Part shown: one piece after another, positions 9,089 to 18,040 of the stretch | Numbering within the stretch: position 1 is the stretch's first letter | Layout: each line of letters begins with the position of its first letter | Assembly (NCBI RefSeq): GCF_002102345.1 | Contig: NZ_LQPP01000047.1 | Coordinates: forward strand, 1 to 64,000 | Direction of reading: 5' to 3' | Source: Mycolicibacterium peregrinum | GTDB taxonomy: Bacteria; Actinomycetota; Actinomycetes; Mycobacteriales; Mycobacteriaceae | Length of the DNA stretch: 64,000 nt | Translations under genes and position numbers: made by a program | Notes under the pieces: generated by a model | Told to the model about the DNA's origin: nothing | Database searches by the model: none | The model's input: only the letters and a program-made list of their open reading frames with translations

Positions 9089-10579
9089 GTGGCCGGCCCA
9101 TCCGGCGGGCACGGCGGTGACGGCGATCTGTCGGTGCTGACCCCGGGTGCCCCGGTGCTGGTGACCGGTGCGGGGGTGACCGGACGTGCCGTGCTGGCGG
9201 CGTTGGCGCCGCTGAACGTGGCCGCGACGCTGTGCGACGACAATGCCGAGGCGCTGCGTGTGCTCGCCGAGCAGGGCACCGCCGTGATCGATCCGGCGGG
9301 GGCCATCGCGTCCATCGCCGACTACGTGCTGGTGGTGACCAGCCCCGGATTCCCGCCCACGGCTCCCGTCCTGGCTGCTGCCGCGGAGGCCGGGGTACCG
9401 ATCTGGGGTGATGTGGAGCTGGCCTGGCGGTTGGACGCCGCAGGGCATTACGGTCCGCCGCGGCGTTGGTTGGTGGTCACCGGCACCAACGGCAAGACCA
9501 CCACCACCTCGATGCTGCACGAGATGCTGCTGGCCGATGGGCGCCGAAGCCTGTTGTGCGGCAACATCGGTGACCCGGTCCTGGCAGTACTGGACCAGCC
9601 GGCGGAGTTGCTGGCGGTCGAGCTCTCCAGTTTTCAGCTGCACTGGGCGCCCTCGCTGCGCCCGGCCGCCGGTGTGGTGCTCAACGTGGCCGAGGATCAC
9701 CTCGACTGGCACGGTTCGATGGCCGGCTATGCCGCCGACAAGGCCAGGGCACTGGCCGGGCGGGTGGCCGTGGTGGGTCTCGACGATCCGGTGGCCGCCG
9801 GTCTGCTGCCGTCCGCCGGTGCGCCCGTTCGGGCCGGGTTCCGGCTGGGCGAACCGGCAGCCGGTGAGCTCGGGGTCCGGGACGGCAAGCTCGTCGACCG
9901 TGCGTTCGGCGACGACGTCGAGTTGGCTGATGCCGCGACGATCCGGGTGGCGGGGCCGGTCGGTGTGCTCGATGCGCTGGCGGCCGCGGCCTTGGCGCGT
10001 GCCGTCGGGGTAGCACCGGCTTCGATTGCCACCGCGTTGGCGTTGTTCGAGGTCGGCAGGCATCGTGCCGAGCTGGTCGGGGAGGTCGACGGGGTGCGCT
10101 ATGTCGACGATTCCAAGGCCACCAACCCCCATGCCGCGCAGGCCTCGATCACCGCGTTCGATCGGGTGGTGTGGATCGCCGGGGGCTTGCTGAAGGGCGC
10201 TTCGGTCGACGATTTGGTGCGTCACGTGGCGAATCGCCTGGTTGCTGTGGTGCTGATCGGGCGGGATCGGCGAATGGTTGCCGATGCGTTATCGCGACAC
10301 GCCCCGGATGTCCCCGTCGTCGAGGTTGTGGCGGGGGAGGATTCTGGGGTGCTTGAGACAAATGAGTCTATTGGTGATCATGTGACTCGTGTGATCGACG
10401 TCGGGGACCGTCCGGTCTCCGATGCGGTCATGGCGGCGGTCGTGGATGCCGCCCGCGGGTTGGCCGGCGCGGGTGACACCGTGTTGCTGGCCCCGGCAGG
10501 CGCGTCCTTCGATCAGTTCAGCGGCTACGGCCAGCGTGGCGATGCATTCGCCGGCGCCGTCCGCGCCGCGATCGGGTAG
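9089..10579 (+). CDS. murD: UDP-MurNAc-L-alanine:D-glutamate ligase MurD
   Basis: Second amino-acid-adding Mur ligase of peptidoglycan synthesis. 496 residues from the GTG at 9089, one base after the mraY stop. An in-frame start further upstream would overlap mraY by over 50 bp and add no conserved sequence. Seen: N-terminal Rossmann segment VLVTGAGVTGRAVL, ATP loop VTGTNGKTTTTSML, and the C-terminal domain with YVDDSKATNPHA. One TTA codon lies at 10289 in a locally AT-richer stretch. Confidence 0.96.
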   Translation: MAGPSGGHGGDGDLSVLTPGAPVLVTGAGVTGRAVLAALAPLNVAATLCDDNAEALRVLAEQGTAVIDPAGAIASIADYVLVVTSPGFPPTAPVLAAAAEAGVPIWGDVELAWRLDAAGHYGPPRRWLVVTGTNGKTTTTSMLHEMLLADGRRSLLCGNIGDPVLAVLDQPAELLAVELSSFQLHWAPSLRPAAGVVLNVAEDHLDWHGSMAGYAADKARALAGRVAVVGLDDPVAAGLLPSAGAPVRAGFRLGEPAAGELGVRDGKLVDRAFGDDVELADAATIRVAGPVGVLDALAAAALARAVGVAPASIATALALFEVGRHRAELVGEVDGVRYVDDSKATNPHAAQASITAFDRVVWIAGGLLKGASVDDLVRHVANRLVAVVLIGRDRRMVADALSRHAPDVPVVEVVAGEDSGVLETNESIGDHVTRVIDVGDRPVSDAVMAAVVDAARGLAGAGDTVLLAPAGASFDQFSGYGQRGDAFAGAVRAAIG

Positions 10580-10584
10580 GCGCG

Positions 10585-12252
10585 GTGGCCGGCATCCTGG
10601 CCCGGCTGCGCCGCCGTGACGGTGCCGCAGCCGGCGAACCCGCCGATTCAGCCGCCGGAACTTCCGAGGCTGCACCCAGCTCGAACGCCGCGGCCGGATC
10701 GTCGGCGGTCCCGCGGACCCGGTTCGGCGCGTGGCTGGGCCGTCCGATGACCTCGTTCCATCTGATCATCGCGGTCACCGCGCTGCTCACGACGCTCGGC
10801 CTGATCATGGTGCTCTCGGCGTCAGGCGTGTACTCCTATGACTTCGACGGATCGCCCTGGGCGGTGTTCGGCCGCCAGGTCATGTGGACGGGCGTCGGGC
10901 TGATCGCGTTCTACATCGCCCTGCGGATGCCGGTGCGCACCCTGCGCCGGATAGCCTTCCCCGGCTTCGCCTTCACGATCCTGCTGCTGATCCTGGTGCT
11001 CATCCCCGGAATCGGCAAGGTGGCCAACGGCTCTCGCGGCTGGTTCGTGGTCGCCGGGTTCTCGATGCAGCCATCGGAGCTGGCCAAGATCGCCTTCGCC
11101 ATCTGGGGCGCGCACCTGCTGGCGGCCCGGCGCATGGAGCGGGCCTCGTTGCGCGAGATGCTGATCCCGCTGGTACCTGCCGCGGTGATCGCGCTGGCCT
11201 TGATCGTCGCCCAGCCCGACCTCGGGCAGACCGTCTCGCTGAGCATCATCCTGCTCGGTCTGCTGTGGTACGCCGGTCTGCCGCTGCGGGTGTTCCTGTC
11301 CTCGCTGCTGGCGGCGGTCGTGGCGGCCGCGGTGCTGGCAGTCTCGGCCGGCTACCGGTCCGACCGGGTGCAGTCCTGGCTCGACCCGGCCGCCGACGGC
11401 CAGGGCATCGGCTATCAGTCCCGCCAGGCCCGGTTCGCCCTGGCCAACGGAGGTATCTTCGGTGACGGCCTGGGCCAGGGCACGGCGAAGTGGAACTACC
11501 TGCCCAATGCCCACAACGACTTCATCTTCGCCATCATCGGCGAGGAGTTGGGATTCGTCGGTGCGCTGGGCCTGCTGGCGCTGTTCGGTCTGTTCGCCTA
11601 CACCGGGATGCGCATCGCCCGCCGTTCGGCCGATCCGTTCCTGCGCCTGCTGACGGCCACCACCACGCTGTGGGTGGTCGGTCAGATGTTCATCAACGTC
11701 GGCTACGTGGTGGGCCTGCTGCCCGTCACCGGGCTGCAGCTGCCACTGATATCGGCCGGTGGATCATCGCAAGCCACAACACTTCTGATGATGGGCCTGG
11801 TAACGAATGCGGCCCGGCACGAGCCGGAGGCCGTGGCGGCACTGCGGGCCGGCCGCGACGACCGGGTGACCCGGCTGTTGCGGCTGCCGTTGCCCGAGCC
11901 CTATGTCCCCACCCGCCTGGAGGTCGCCCGCAACCGGCTGCACGATCGTCGGAAGCCGCCCTCACGCGGTGCGGGCAAGCCGGCAGGCAAGGCCGGTGCC
12001 AAGCCCGCAGGCAAGACGAGTGCCAAGACCTCCGGCAAGCAGGCGGGCAAGCAGACCCGGACCAGGCAGGCGGACGCCAGACAAGCGGCGCCACGTCGCA
12101 CGCCGCGCGGCGCGGACCGGCCGGTGCGCCGGTCCGGGCGCGCTGCTGGTCAGCAGCCGGCGGGGGGCGGCGCGTCCTCGGTCCGATATCCTGCAGGCCA
12201 GCGGAAACAGGGTCATCGGGCCCGGACTTTGGAAGGTCAGCGTTACGGGTGA
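10585..12252 (+). CDS. ftsW: SEDS-family septal glycosyltransferase FtsW
   Basis: Polytopic SEDS protein that polymerises lipid II at the septum with PbpB. 555 residues, GTG start 5 bp after murD. A cytoplasmic N-terminus of about 50 residues precedes roughly ten transmembrane helices; signatures include SRGWFVVAGFSMQPSELAK and TGLQLPLISAGGSSQ. After residue 420 comes a long cytoplasmic tail rich in Lys, Arg, Ala and Gly, with several AGK-type repeats at about 456-490. Such tails in mycobacterial FtsW are reported to contact FtsZ. The stop overlaps the murG GTG. Confidence 0.97.
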   Translation: MAGILARLRRRDGAAAGEPADSAAGTSEAAPSSNAAAGSSAVPRTRFGAWLGRPMTSFHLIIAVTALLTTLGLIMVLSASGVYSYDFDGSPWAVFGRQVMWTGVGLIAFYIALRMPVRTLRRIAFPGFAFTILLLILVLIPGIGKVANGSRGWFVVAGFSMQPSELAKIAFAIWGAHLLAARRMERASLREMLIPLVPAAVIALALIVAQPDLGQTVSLSIILLGLLWYAGLPLRVFLSSLLAAVVAAAVLAVSAGYRSDRVQSWLDPAADGQGIGYQSRQARFALANGGIFGDGLGQGTAKWNYLPNAHNDFIFAIIGEELGFVGALGLLALFGLFAYTGMRIARRSADPFLRLLTATTTLWVVGQMFINVGYVVGLLPVTGLQLPLISAGGSSQATTLLMMGLVTNAARHEPEAVAALRAGRDDRVTRLLRLPLPEPYVPTRLEVARNRLHDRRKPPSRGAGKPAGKAGAKPAGKTSAKTSGKQAGKQTRTRQADARQAAPRRTPRGADRPVRRSGRAAGQQPAGGGASSVRYPAGQRKQGHRARTLEGQRYG

Positions 12253-13439
12253 GTGAGGGTAAGACGGGCCGGCGGATATCTGGTCCTCGGGGCCAGGAGC
12301 GAAGCGACCGGGGGATATCCGTCGTTCTGGCCGGTGGTGGCACGGCAGGTCACGTCGAACCGGCGATGGCGGTGGCGGATGCGCTGCGGGAACTCGATCC
12401 GCAGGTCCGGATCACGGCCCTCGGAACCGCCCGCGGTCTGGAAACCCGCCTGGTGCCGCAGCGCGGCTACGACCTCGAGCTGATCACCCCGGTGCCGCTG
12501 CCCCGCAAGCCGTCGGGAGATCTGGTGCGGTTGCCGCTGCGCGTGCGGACCGCGATCCGTCAGACCCGTTCGGTATTGGCCGGCGTGGAGGCCGACGTGG
12601 TGATCGGGTTCGGCGGCTATGTCGCGCTGCCGGCCTACCTCGCGGCCCGCGGTGGCTTTGGTGTGCACGGGCGCCGGCGCGCCGTTCCGGTGGTGGTCCA
12701 CGAGGCCAATGCCAGTGCCGGCCTGGCCAACCGGGTCGGCGCGGTCTCGGCCCGCCGGGTGCTCTCGGCGGTGCCAGAACCGGGGCTGCGCAAGGTCGAG
12801 GTGGTGGGCGTACCGGTGCGCGCGTCGATCACGTCACTGGACCGCGCGGCGCTACGCGCCGAGGCCAGGGCGTTCTTCGGTTTCGCGCCGGATGCCAAGG
12901 TGCTGTTGGTGTTCGGTGGTTCGCAGGGCGCACAGTCGCTCAACCGCGCGGTGTCCGCGGCTGCCGAAGCCCTTGGCGCTGCCGGTGTTTCGGTGCTGCA
13001 TGCGCACGGGCCGAAGAACACCCTCGATCTGCCGCCGGCCGCGGCGGGGGCACCGCCGTACGTCGCGGTGCCGTATCTGGACCGGATGGACCTGGCCTAT
13101 GCCGCAGCCGATCTGGCGATCTGCCGGTCCGGAGCGATGACGGTTGCCGAGGTGACCGCAGTGGGCCTGCCCGCGGTGTACGTACCGTTGCCGATCGGCA
13201 ACGGCGAGCAGCGGCTCAACGCTCTGCCGGTGGTTTCGGCCGGTGGTGGCATCGTCGTCGACGATGCCCAGCTCGACGGGCGATTCGTGGCGGATACGGT
13301 CGCGGGCCTGATGACCGACGATTCCCGGTTGGCCTCGATGACGGCCGCCGCCTCGTTGTCGGGCCATCCCGACGCCGCTCGGCGGGTGGCGCAGGTCGCC
13401 CTCGATGTCGCCCGCGACCGACGAAAGAGGCTGCAGTGA
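12249..13439 (+). CDS. murG: UDP-GlcNAc:lipid I GlcNAc transferase MurG
   Basis: Peripheral membrane GT28 glycosyltransferase that converts lipid I to lipid II. 396 residues. The open frame continues far upstream of the gene into ftsW, but the GTG at 12249, overlapping the ftsW stop (GTGA), is the sensible start. A basic 20-residue extension precedes the first conserved block VVLAGGGTAGHVEPAMAVAD. The UDP-GlcNAc site has GGSQGAQSLN and, later, CRSGAMTVAE and PLPIGNGEQ. Confidence 0.96.
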   Translation: MSEGKTGRRISGPRGQERSDRGISVVLAGGGTAGHVEPAMAVADALRELDPQVRITALGTARGLETRLVPQRGYDLELITPVPLPRKPSGDLVRLPLRVRTAIRQTRSVLAGVEADVVIGFGGYVALPAYLAARGGFGVHGRRRAVPVVVHEANASAGLANRVGAVSARRVLSAVPEPGLRKVEVVGVPVRASITSLDRAALRAEARAFFGFAPDAKVLLVFGGSQGAQSLNRAVSAAAEALGAAGVSVLHAHGPKNTLDLPPAAAGAPPYVAVPYLDRMDLAYAAADLAICRSGAMTVAEVTAVGLPAVYVPLPIGNGEQRLNALPVVSAGGGIVVDDAQLDGRFVADTVAGLMTDDSRLASMTAAASLSGHPDAARRVAQVALDVARDRRKRLQ

Positions 13440-14896
13440 ACGTTAATTCACTTCCGGCTGAACTGCAGCGAGTGCACATGGTCGGGATCGGGGGCGCCGG
13501 GATGTCGGGCGTGGCCCGGATTCTGCTGGACCGCGGTGGCCTGGTGTCCGGATCTGACGCCAAGGAGTCGCGCGGTGTCGTGGCCCTGCGGGCCCGCGGC
13601 GCCGAGGTCAGAATCGGTCACGACGCGTCGTCGCTGGACCTGTTGCCCGGTGGGCCGACCGCGGTGGTGACCACCCACGCCGCCATTCCCAAGACCAATC
13701 CGGAACTGGTCGAGGCCAGGCGCCGCGGAATCCCGGTCATCCTGCGTCCGGTGGTGCTGGCCAAGCTCATGGCCGGCTACACCACGCTCATGGTGACGGG
13801 CACCCACGGCAAGACCACCACCACCTCGATGCTCATCGTGGCGTTGCAGCACAGCGGTTTCGACCCGTCGTTCGCGGTGGGCGGGGAACTGGGCGAGGCG
13901 GGCACCAACGCCCATCACGGCAGCGGGAAGTGCTTTGTCGCCGAGGCCGACGAGAGTGACGGCTCACTGCTGGAGTACACCCCGAATGTCGCGGTGGTCA
14001 CCAACATCGAAGCCGACCACCTGGATTTCTTCGGTAGCGAGCAGGCCTACACCGCGGTGTTCTCCGCGTTCGTCGACCGCATCGCGCCGGGTGGCGCGCT
14101 CGTGGTGTGCACCGATGACCCGGGGGCGGCTGCGCTCGCCGAACACACCGACTTGCTGGGCATCCGGGTGCTGCGGTACGGCAGCACGCCCGCCGGCGAT
14201 CTGGCCGGCACCCTGCTGAGCTGGGAACAGCAGGGGACCGGGGCGGTCGCACACATCCAGCTCGCCGGTGAGCCGCATCCGCGCGCGATCCGGCTCGCGG
14301 TGCCCGGGCGGCACATGGCGCTCAACGCACTCGCTGCGCTGCTGGCCGCCATCGAGGTGGGTGCGCCCGCCGAGGCCGTGCTCGACGGACTGGCCGGATT
14401 CGAGGGGGTTCGACGGCGTTTCGAGCTGGTCGGCTCATTGGGCGGCGTCCGGGTCTTCGACGACTATGCGCACCATCCCACCGAGGTCCGGGCCACTCTC
14501 GAGGCGGCCCGCACGGTTGTGGATCAGACCGGTGGCCGGGTCATCGTCGCGTTCCAGCCGCACTTGTACTCACGCACAGCGACTTTCGCCACACAGTTCG
14601 GTTCGGCCCTCAGCGCGGCCGACGAGGTCTTCGTGCTCGACGTGTATGGCGCCCGGGAGCAGCCGCTGCCCGGTATCAGCGGCGCCACCGTCGCCGAGCA
14701 TGTCAGCGCGCCGGTCACCTACGTTCCCGACTTCTCGGCGGTCGCCGCGGCAGTCGCCGCCGCGGCGCAGGCGGGTGACGTGGTGCTCACCATGGGGGCC
14801 GGTGACGTGACCATGCTGGGCAGGGAAATCGTGACCGAGCTCGGGATCAAGGCGAATCGCACCGCGCCGGGCCGATCATCGACGGAATCGCCGTGA
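13436..14896 (+). CDS. murC: UDP-MurNAc:L-alanine ligase MurC
   Basis: First ATP-dependent Mur ligase, attaching L-alanine to UDP-MurNAc. 486 residues from a GTG overlapping the murG stop by 4 bp. The N-terminal Rossmann loop HMVGIGGAGMSGVARIL, the ATP loop VTGTHGKTTTTSML near 120-133, and the C-terminal DDYAHHPTEV are all present. The stop overlaps ftsQ. Confidence 0.97.
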   Translation: MNVNSLPAELQRVHMVGIGGAGMSGVARILLDRGGLVSGSDAKESRGVVALRARGAEVRIGHDASSLDLLPGGPTAVVTTHAAIPKTNPELVEARRRGIPVILRPVVLAKLMAGYTTLMVTGTHGKTTTTSMLIVALQHSGFDPSFAVGGELGEAGTNAHHGSGKCFVAEADESDGSLLEYTPNVAVVTNIEADHLDFFGSEQAYTAVFSAFVDRIAPGGALVVCTDDPGAAALAEHTDLLGIRVLRYGSTPAGDLAGTLLSWEQQGTGAVAHIQLAGEPHPRAIRLAVPGRHMALNALAALLAAIEVGAPAEAVLDGLAGFEGVRRRFELVGSLGGVRVFDDYAHHPTEVRATLEAARTVVDQTGGRVIVAFQPHLYSRTATFATQFGSALSAADEVFVLDVYGAREQPLPGISGATVAEHVSAPVTYVPDFSAVAAAVAAAAQAGDVVLTMGAGDVTMLGREIVTELGIKANRTAPGRSSTESP

Positions 14897-15903
14897 CCGA
14901 AACGGGTCCCGGCGGTCCCGACGAGGCCGCCGAGGAAACCGCTCCGGTGGAATCCGGCCCGGTTCAAGAGGAATCCGGCCCCGGCGAGCCCGGCGACTCG
15001 CCCACGGCCGAGTCTGCCGAGCCCACGGCGGGATCCGATGTGCCGCCCGCGGCAGGATCCGATGTGCCGCCCGCGGCAGAACCCGACTATGAGGGCCCCC
15101 GCCGCCGCGCCCGCCGCGAACGCGAGGAGCGCCGGGCGGCGCGCGACCGGGCGGTGGCGATCGAGCATGCTCGCCGCGAGGCCAAGCGCAAGGTGAACGG
15201 GCAGCCGTCGGACAGCCCGAACACGGTGGCCCGCAGCACTATTCGCGGTCTGAAGGTGCTGCTCTGGTCGGCGTTGGTCAGCGTGATCGCGGTGGCGTTG
15301 GGCCTGGTTCTGTACTTCACGCCGGCAATGGCGGCGCGCAATGTGGTGGTCAGCGGTGCGGCGGCAATCCCGCAGGAGCAGGTGCTGGCAGCCGCTGCGG
15401 TGGCGCCCGGCACGCCGTTGCTGCAGATCAACACGGATGCGGTCGCCGAACGGGTGGCCACGATCCGTCGGGTTGCCACCGCGCGGGTGCAGCGCGAGTA
15501 TCCGTCGACCCTGCGGATCACGGTGGTCGAGCGGGTGCCGGTGGTGGTCAAGGACTATCCCGACGGTCCCCATCTGTTCGACCGCGACGGAGTCGATTTC
15601 GCCACCGAACCGCCACCGCCGACATTGCCGTATCTGGACACCGACAATCCGGGTCCGGCGGATCCGGCCACCAAGGCCGCGCTCGAGGTGATGTTGGCGC
15701 TGCCACCGGATGTGGTCGCACAGGTGGGCCGGATCGCCGCCCCGTCGGTGGCCTCGATCGCGCTGACGCTGGCCGACGGCCGGGTTGTGGTGTGGGGGAC
15801 CAACGATCGGACCGACGAGAAGGCGTTGAAGCTGGCCGCACTGCTGACCCAGCCGGGCCATACCTATGACGTCTCCAGCCCAGATCTGCCGACTGTCAAG
15901 TAG
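14893..15903 (+). CDS. ftsQ: Cell division protein FtsQ
   Basis: Bitopic divisome protein bridging cytoplasm and periplasm, partner of FtsL/FtsB. 336 residues, GTG start inside the murC stop. An acidic, Pro/Ala-rich N-terminus (1-70) is followed by an Arg/Glu-rich segment, a transmembrane helix at about 118-140, a POTRA domain beginning AARNVVVSGAAAIP, and the FtsQ beta domain. The acidic N-terminus includes a perfect 24-bp tandem duplication. This gene ends the tightly overlapped part of the cluster. Confidence 0.95.
   Translation: MTETGPGGPDEAAEETAPVESGPVQEESGPGEPGDSPTAESAEPTAGSDVPPAAGSDVPPAAEPDYEGPRRRARREREERRAARDRAVAIEHARREAKRKVNGQPSDSPNTVARSTIRGLKVLLWSALVSVIAVALGLVLYFTPAMAARNVVVSGAAAIPQEQVLAAAAVAPGTPLLQINTDAVAERVATIRRVATARVQREYPSTLRITVVERVPVVVKDYPDGPHLFDRDGVDFATEPPPPTLPYLDTDNPGPADPATKAALEVMLALPPDVVAQVGRIAAPSVASIALTLADGRVVVWGTNDRTDEKALKLAALLTQPGHTYDVSSPDLPTVK
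15031..15078 (+). repeat. 24-bp perfect tandem repeat inside ftsQ
   Basis: Two identical, adjacent 24-bp units, 15031-15054 and 15055-15078, each encoding GSDVPPAA. They lie in the disordered N-terminal region of FtsQ and keep the frame. This looks like recent slippage. Confidence 0.9.
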
Positions 15904-16090
15904 TTCGAGGCAAAATTGCCGCGCGGCGCGTCGGCGCGCCTGCCGCGATCACCGGCGTTGGCCCCCTACCGTTCTGTTTGCGCGGAACTACTTGACATAA
16001 CTCTAAGCCTATGGTTGAGGTTGAGAGTTTGCCCAGGAGGATTCGGCGTCAGAAGCACTGTGAACACCCAACCTGGGAGGAAGACGATCC
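15904..16090 (+). promoter_or_regulatory. ftsQ-ftsZ intergenic region, probable ftsZ promoter region
   Basis: This 187-bp non-coding stretch is the first real break in the dcw operon. TTGACA at 15992-15997 sits in an AT-richer patch, but no good -10 lies at 16-18 nt from it; TATGGT at 16010 is only 12 nt away. The ribosome binding site GGGAGGAAG ends 8 nt before the ftsZ ATG. Promoters at this position are expected from other mycobacteria; exact start sites cannot be read here. Confidence 0.5.
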
Positions 16091-17251
16091 ATGACCCCCC
16101 CGCATAACTACCTAGCGGTAATCAAGGTGGTTGGTATCGGCGGCGGCGGTGTCAACGCCGTCAACCGGATGATCGAACAGGGCCTCAAGGGCGTCGAGTT
16201 CATCGCCATCAACACCGACGCACAGGCACTGCTGATGAGCGACGCCGACGTCAAGCTCGACGTCGGCCGTGACTCGACCCGTGGGCTCGGCGCAGGCGCG
16301 GACCCCGAAGTGGGCCGCAAGGCTGCCGAGGATGCCAAGGACGACATCGAGGAGCTGCTGCGCGGCGCCGACATGGTGTTCGTCACCGCCGGTGAGGGCG
16401 GCGGCACCGGAACCGGTGGCGCACCCGTCGTCGCGTCGATCGCGCGCAAGCTGGGCGCGCTCACCGTCGGCGTCGTCACCCGGCCCTTCTCGTTCGAGGG
16501 CAAGCGCCGAAGCAACCAGGCCGAGAACGGCATTCAGACGCTGCGCGAGAGCTGCGACACCCTGATCGTGATCCCCAACGACAGGCTGCTGCAGATGGGC
16601 GACGCCGCGGTGTCGCTGATGGACGCGTTCCGCAGCGCCGATGAGGTACTGCTCAACGGCGTCCAGGGCATCACCGATCTGATCACCACGCCCGGTCTGA
16701 TCAACGTCGACTTCGCCGACGTCAAGGGCGTGATGAGCGGTGCGGGCACGGCGTTGATGGGCATCGGCTCCGCCCGTGGCGACGGCCGGGCGCTCAAGGC
16801 CGCCGAGATCGCGATCAACTCGCCGCTGCTGGAAGCCTCGATGGAAGGCGCGCAGGGCGTGCTGCTGTCGGTGGCCGGCGGCAGTGATCTGGGCCTGTTC
16901 GAGATCAACGAGGCCGCCTCGCTAGTGCAGGACGCCGCCCATCCCGAAGCCAACATCATCTTCGGCACGGTGATCGACGACTCGCTCGGTGACGAGGTGC
17001 GGGTCACGGTTATCGCCGCCGGGTTCGATATGGCCGGGCCCAGTCGTAAACCCGTGGTCAGCCCGAGTTCGGCGCCGACCCAGCCGATCGCCTCGGCGCG
17101 TTCGGGCAAGGTGACCACGTCACTGTTCGAACCGACGGATGCGGTCAGCGTCCCGGCACACACCAATGGCGCCACCGTGAGTGTCGGTGGCGACGGAGAC
17201 GGCGGGATCGCCGACGACGATGTCGACGTCCCACCGTTCATGCGGCACTGA
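16091..17251 (+). CDS. ftsZ: Cell division GTPase FtsZ
   Basis: Tubulin homologue that forms the Z ring. 386 residues. GTP-binding elements seen: GIGGGGVNAVNRM at 16-28, the tubulin signature GGGTGTG at 103-109, and NVDFADVK in the catalytic T7 region. A variable linker (about 315-375) leads to the C-terminal peptide DDDVDVPPFMRH, the mycobacterial site for SepF and FtsW. There is no ftsA next to it, as in all mycobacteria. Confidence 0.98.
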   Translation: MTPPHNYLAVIKVVGIGGGGVNAVNRMIEQGLKGVEFIAINTDAQALLMSDADVKLDVGRDSTRGLGAGADPEVGRKAAEDAKDDIEELLRGADMVFVTAGEGGGTGTGGAPVVASIARKLGALTVGVVTRPFSFEGKRRSNQAENGIQTLRESCDTLIVIPNDRLLQMGDAAVSLMDAFRSADEVLLNGVQGITDLITTPGLINVDFADVKGVMSGAGTALMGIGSARGDGRALKAAEIAINSPLLEASMEGAQGVLLSVAGGSDLGLFEINEAASLVQDAAHPEANIIFGTVIDDSLGDEVRVTVIAAGFDMAGPSRKPVVSPSSAPTQPIASARSGKVTTSLFEPTDAVSVPAHTNGATVSVGGDGDGGIADDDVDVPPFMRH

Positions 17252-17285
17252 GCGGGGCCCGGCGGCGGGTTCGGATACTGGGATT

Positions 17286-17999
17286 GTGAGTGTTCGTATT
17301 CGGCGGGTCACGACAACCCGCGCCGGCGGCGTCTCGGCACCGCCCTTCGATTCGTTCAACCTCGGCGACCATGTCGGCGACAATCCGGCCGCGGTGGCCC
17401 AGAACCGGCGTCGCTTGGCGGCAGCGGTTGGGGCCGACGCGCTGGTCTGGATGAATCAGGTGCACAGCGATCACGTCGTCACGGTGGACGGGCCGCGCGA
17501 CACTGCGGTCGATAATGCCGACGCATTGGTGACGACGACCCCGGGTTTGGCATTGGTTGTGGTGACTGCCGATTGTGTCCCGGTATTAATGGGCGATGCC
17601 CGCGCCGGGGTGATCGCCGCCGTCCATGCCGGACGGGTCGGCGCACAAAAAGGCATCGTGGTCCGCACCGTGGAGGCGATGCTGGCCGCCGGGGCGCGGG
17701 TCGGGGACATCTCGGTGCTGCTCGGCCCGGCGGTCAGCGGCGCCAACTACGAGGTGCCCGAAGCGATGGCAGCCGAGGTCGAAGAGGTCTTGCCCGGCGC
17801 CCGCACGACAACCTCGCGCGGCACGCCCGGTTTGGACCTGCGGGCTGGAATCGCCCGGCAGTTAACGGGTTTGGGGGTCACCGCGATCGACGTGGATCCG
17901 CGGTGCACGGTCGCAGACCGGGCACTGTTCAGTCATCGCCGGGACGCGCCGACCGGACGGCTGGCGAGTGTGGTGTGGATGGAGCAACAGCCCGGATGA
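17286..17999 (+). CDS. pgeF: Purine nucleoside phosphorylase / laccase-domain protein (PgeF/YfiH)
   Basis: Cytosolic DUF152-family protein; characterised members act as broad purine nucleosidases or edit peptidoglycan precursors. 237 residues from the GTG at 17286, giving SVRIRRVTTTRAGG. Longer in-frame starts would overlap ftsZ. The metal and catalytic motifs are QVHSDHV, TADCVPVL and AAVHAGRVG; most homologues read HAGWRG in the last one. Two TTA codons (17586 and 17862) are unusual here. It follows ftsZ by 34 bp, as across actinobacteria. Confidence 0.9.
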   Translation: MSVRIRRVTTTRAGGVSAPPFDSFNLGDHVGDNPAAVAQNRRRLAAAVGADALVWMNQVHSDHVVTVDGPRDTAVDNADALVTTTPGLALVVVTADCVPVLMGDARAGVIAAVHAGRVGAQKGIVVRTVEAMLAAGARVGDISVLLGPAVSGANYEVPEAMAAEVEEVLPGARTTTSRGTPGLDLRAGIARQLTGLGVTAIDVDPRCTVADRALFSHRRDAPTGRLASVVWMEQQPG

Positions 18000-18040
18000 A
18001 GCCTGGAACCGGCCCCGAATGAGCCTGGAGTGAGAGTGAG

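Noticed and set aside
11490..12248. Long N-terminal extension of the murG reading frame through ftsW
   Set aside because: It reads ftsW in another frame and is low-complexity; the GTG at 12249 gives a normal MurG.
15992..16015. TTGACA plus TATGGT as a standard promoter of ftsZ
   Set aside because: The spacer is only 12 nt, too short; the region is listed as regulatory without a defined promoter.
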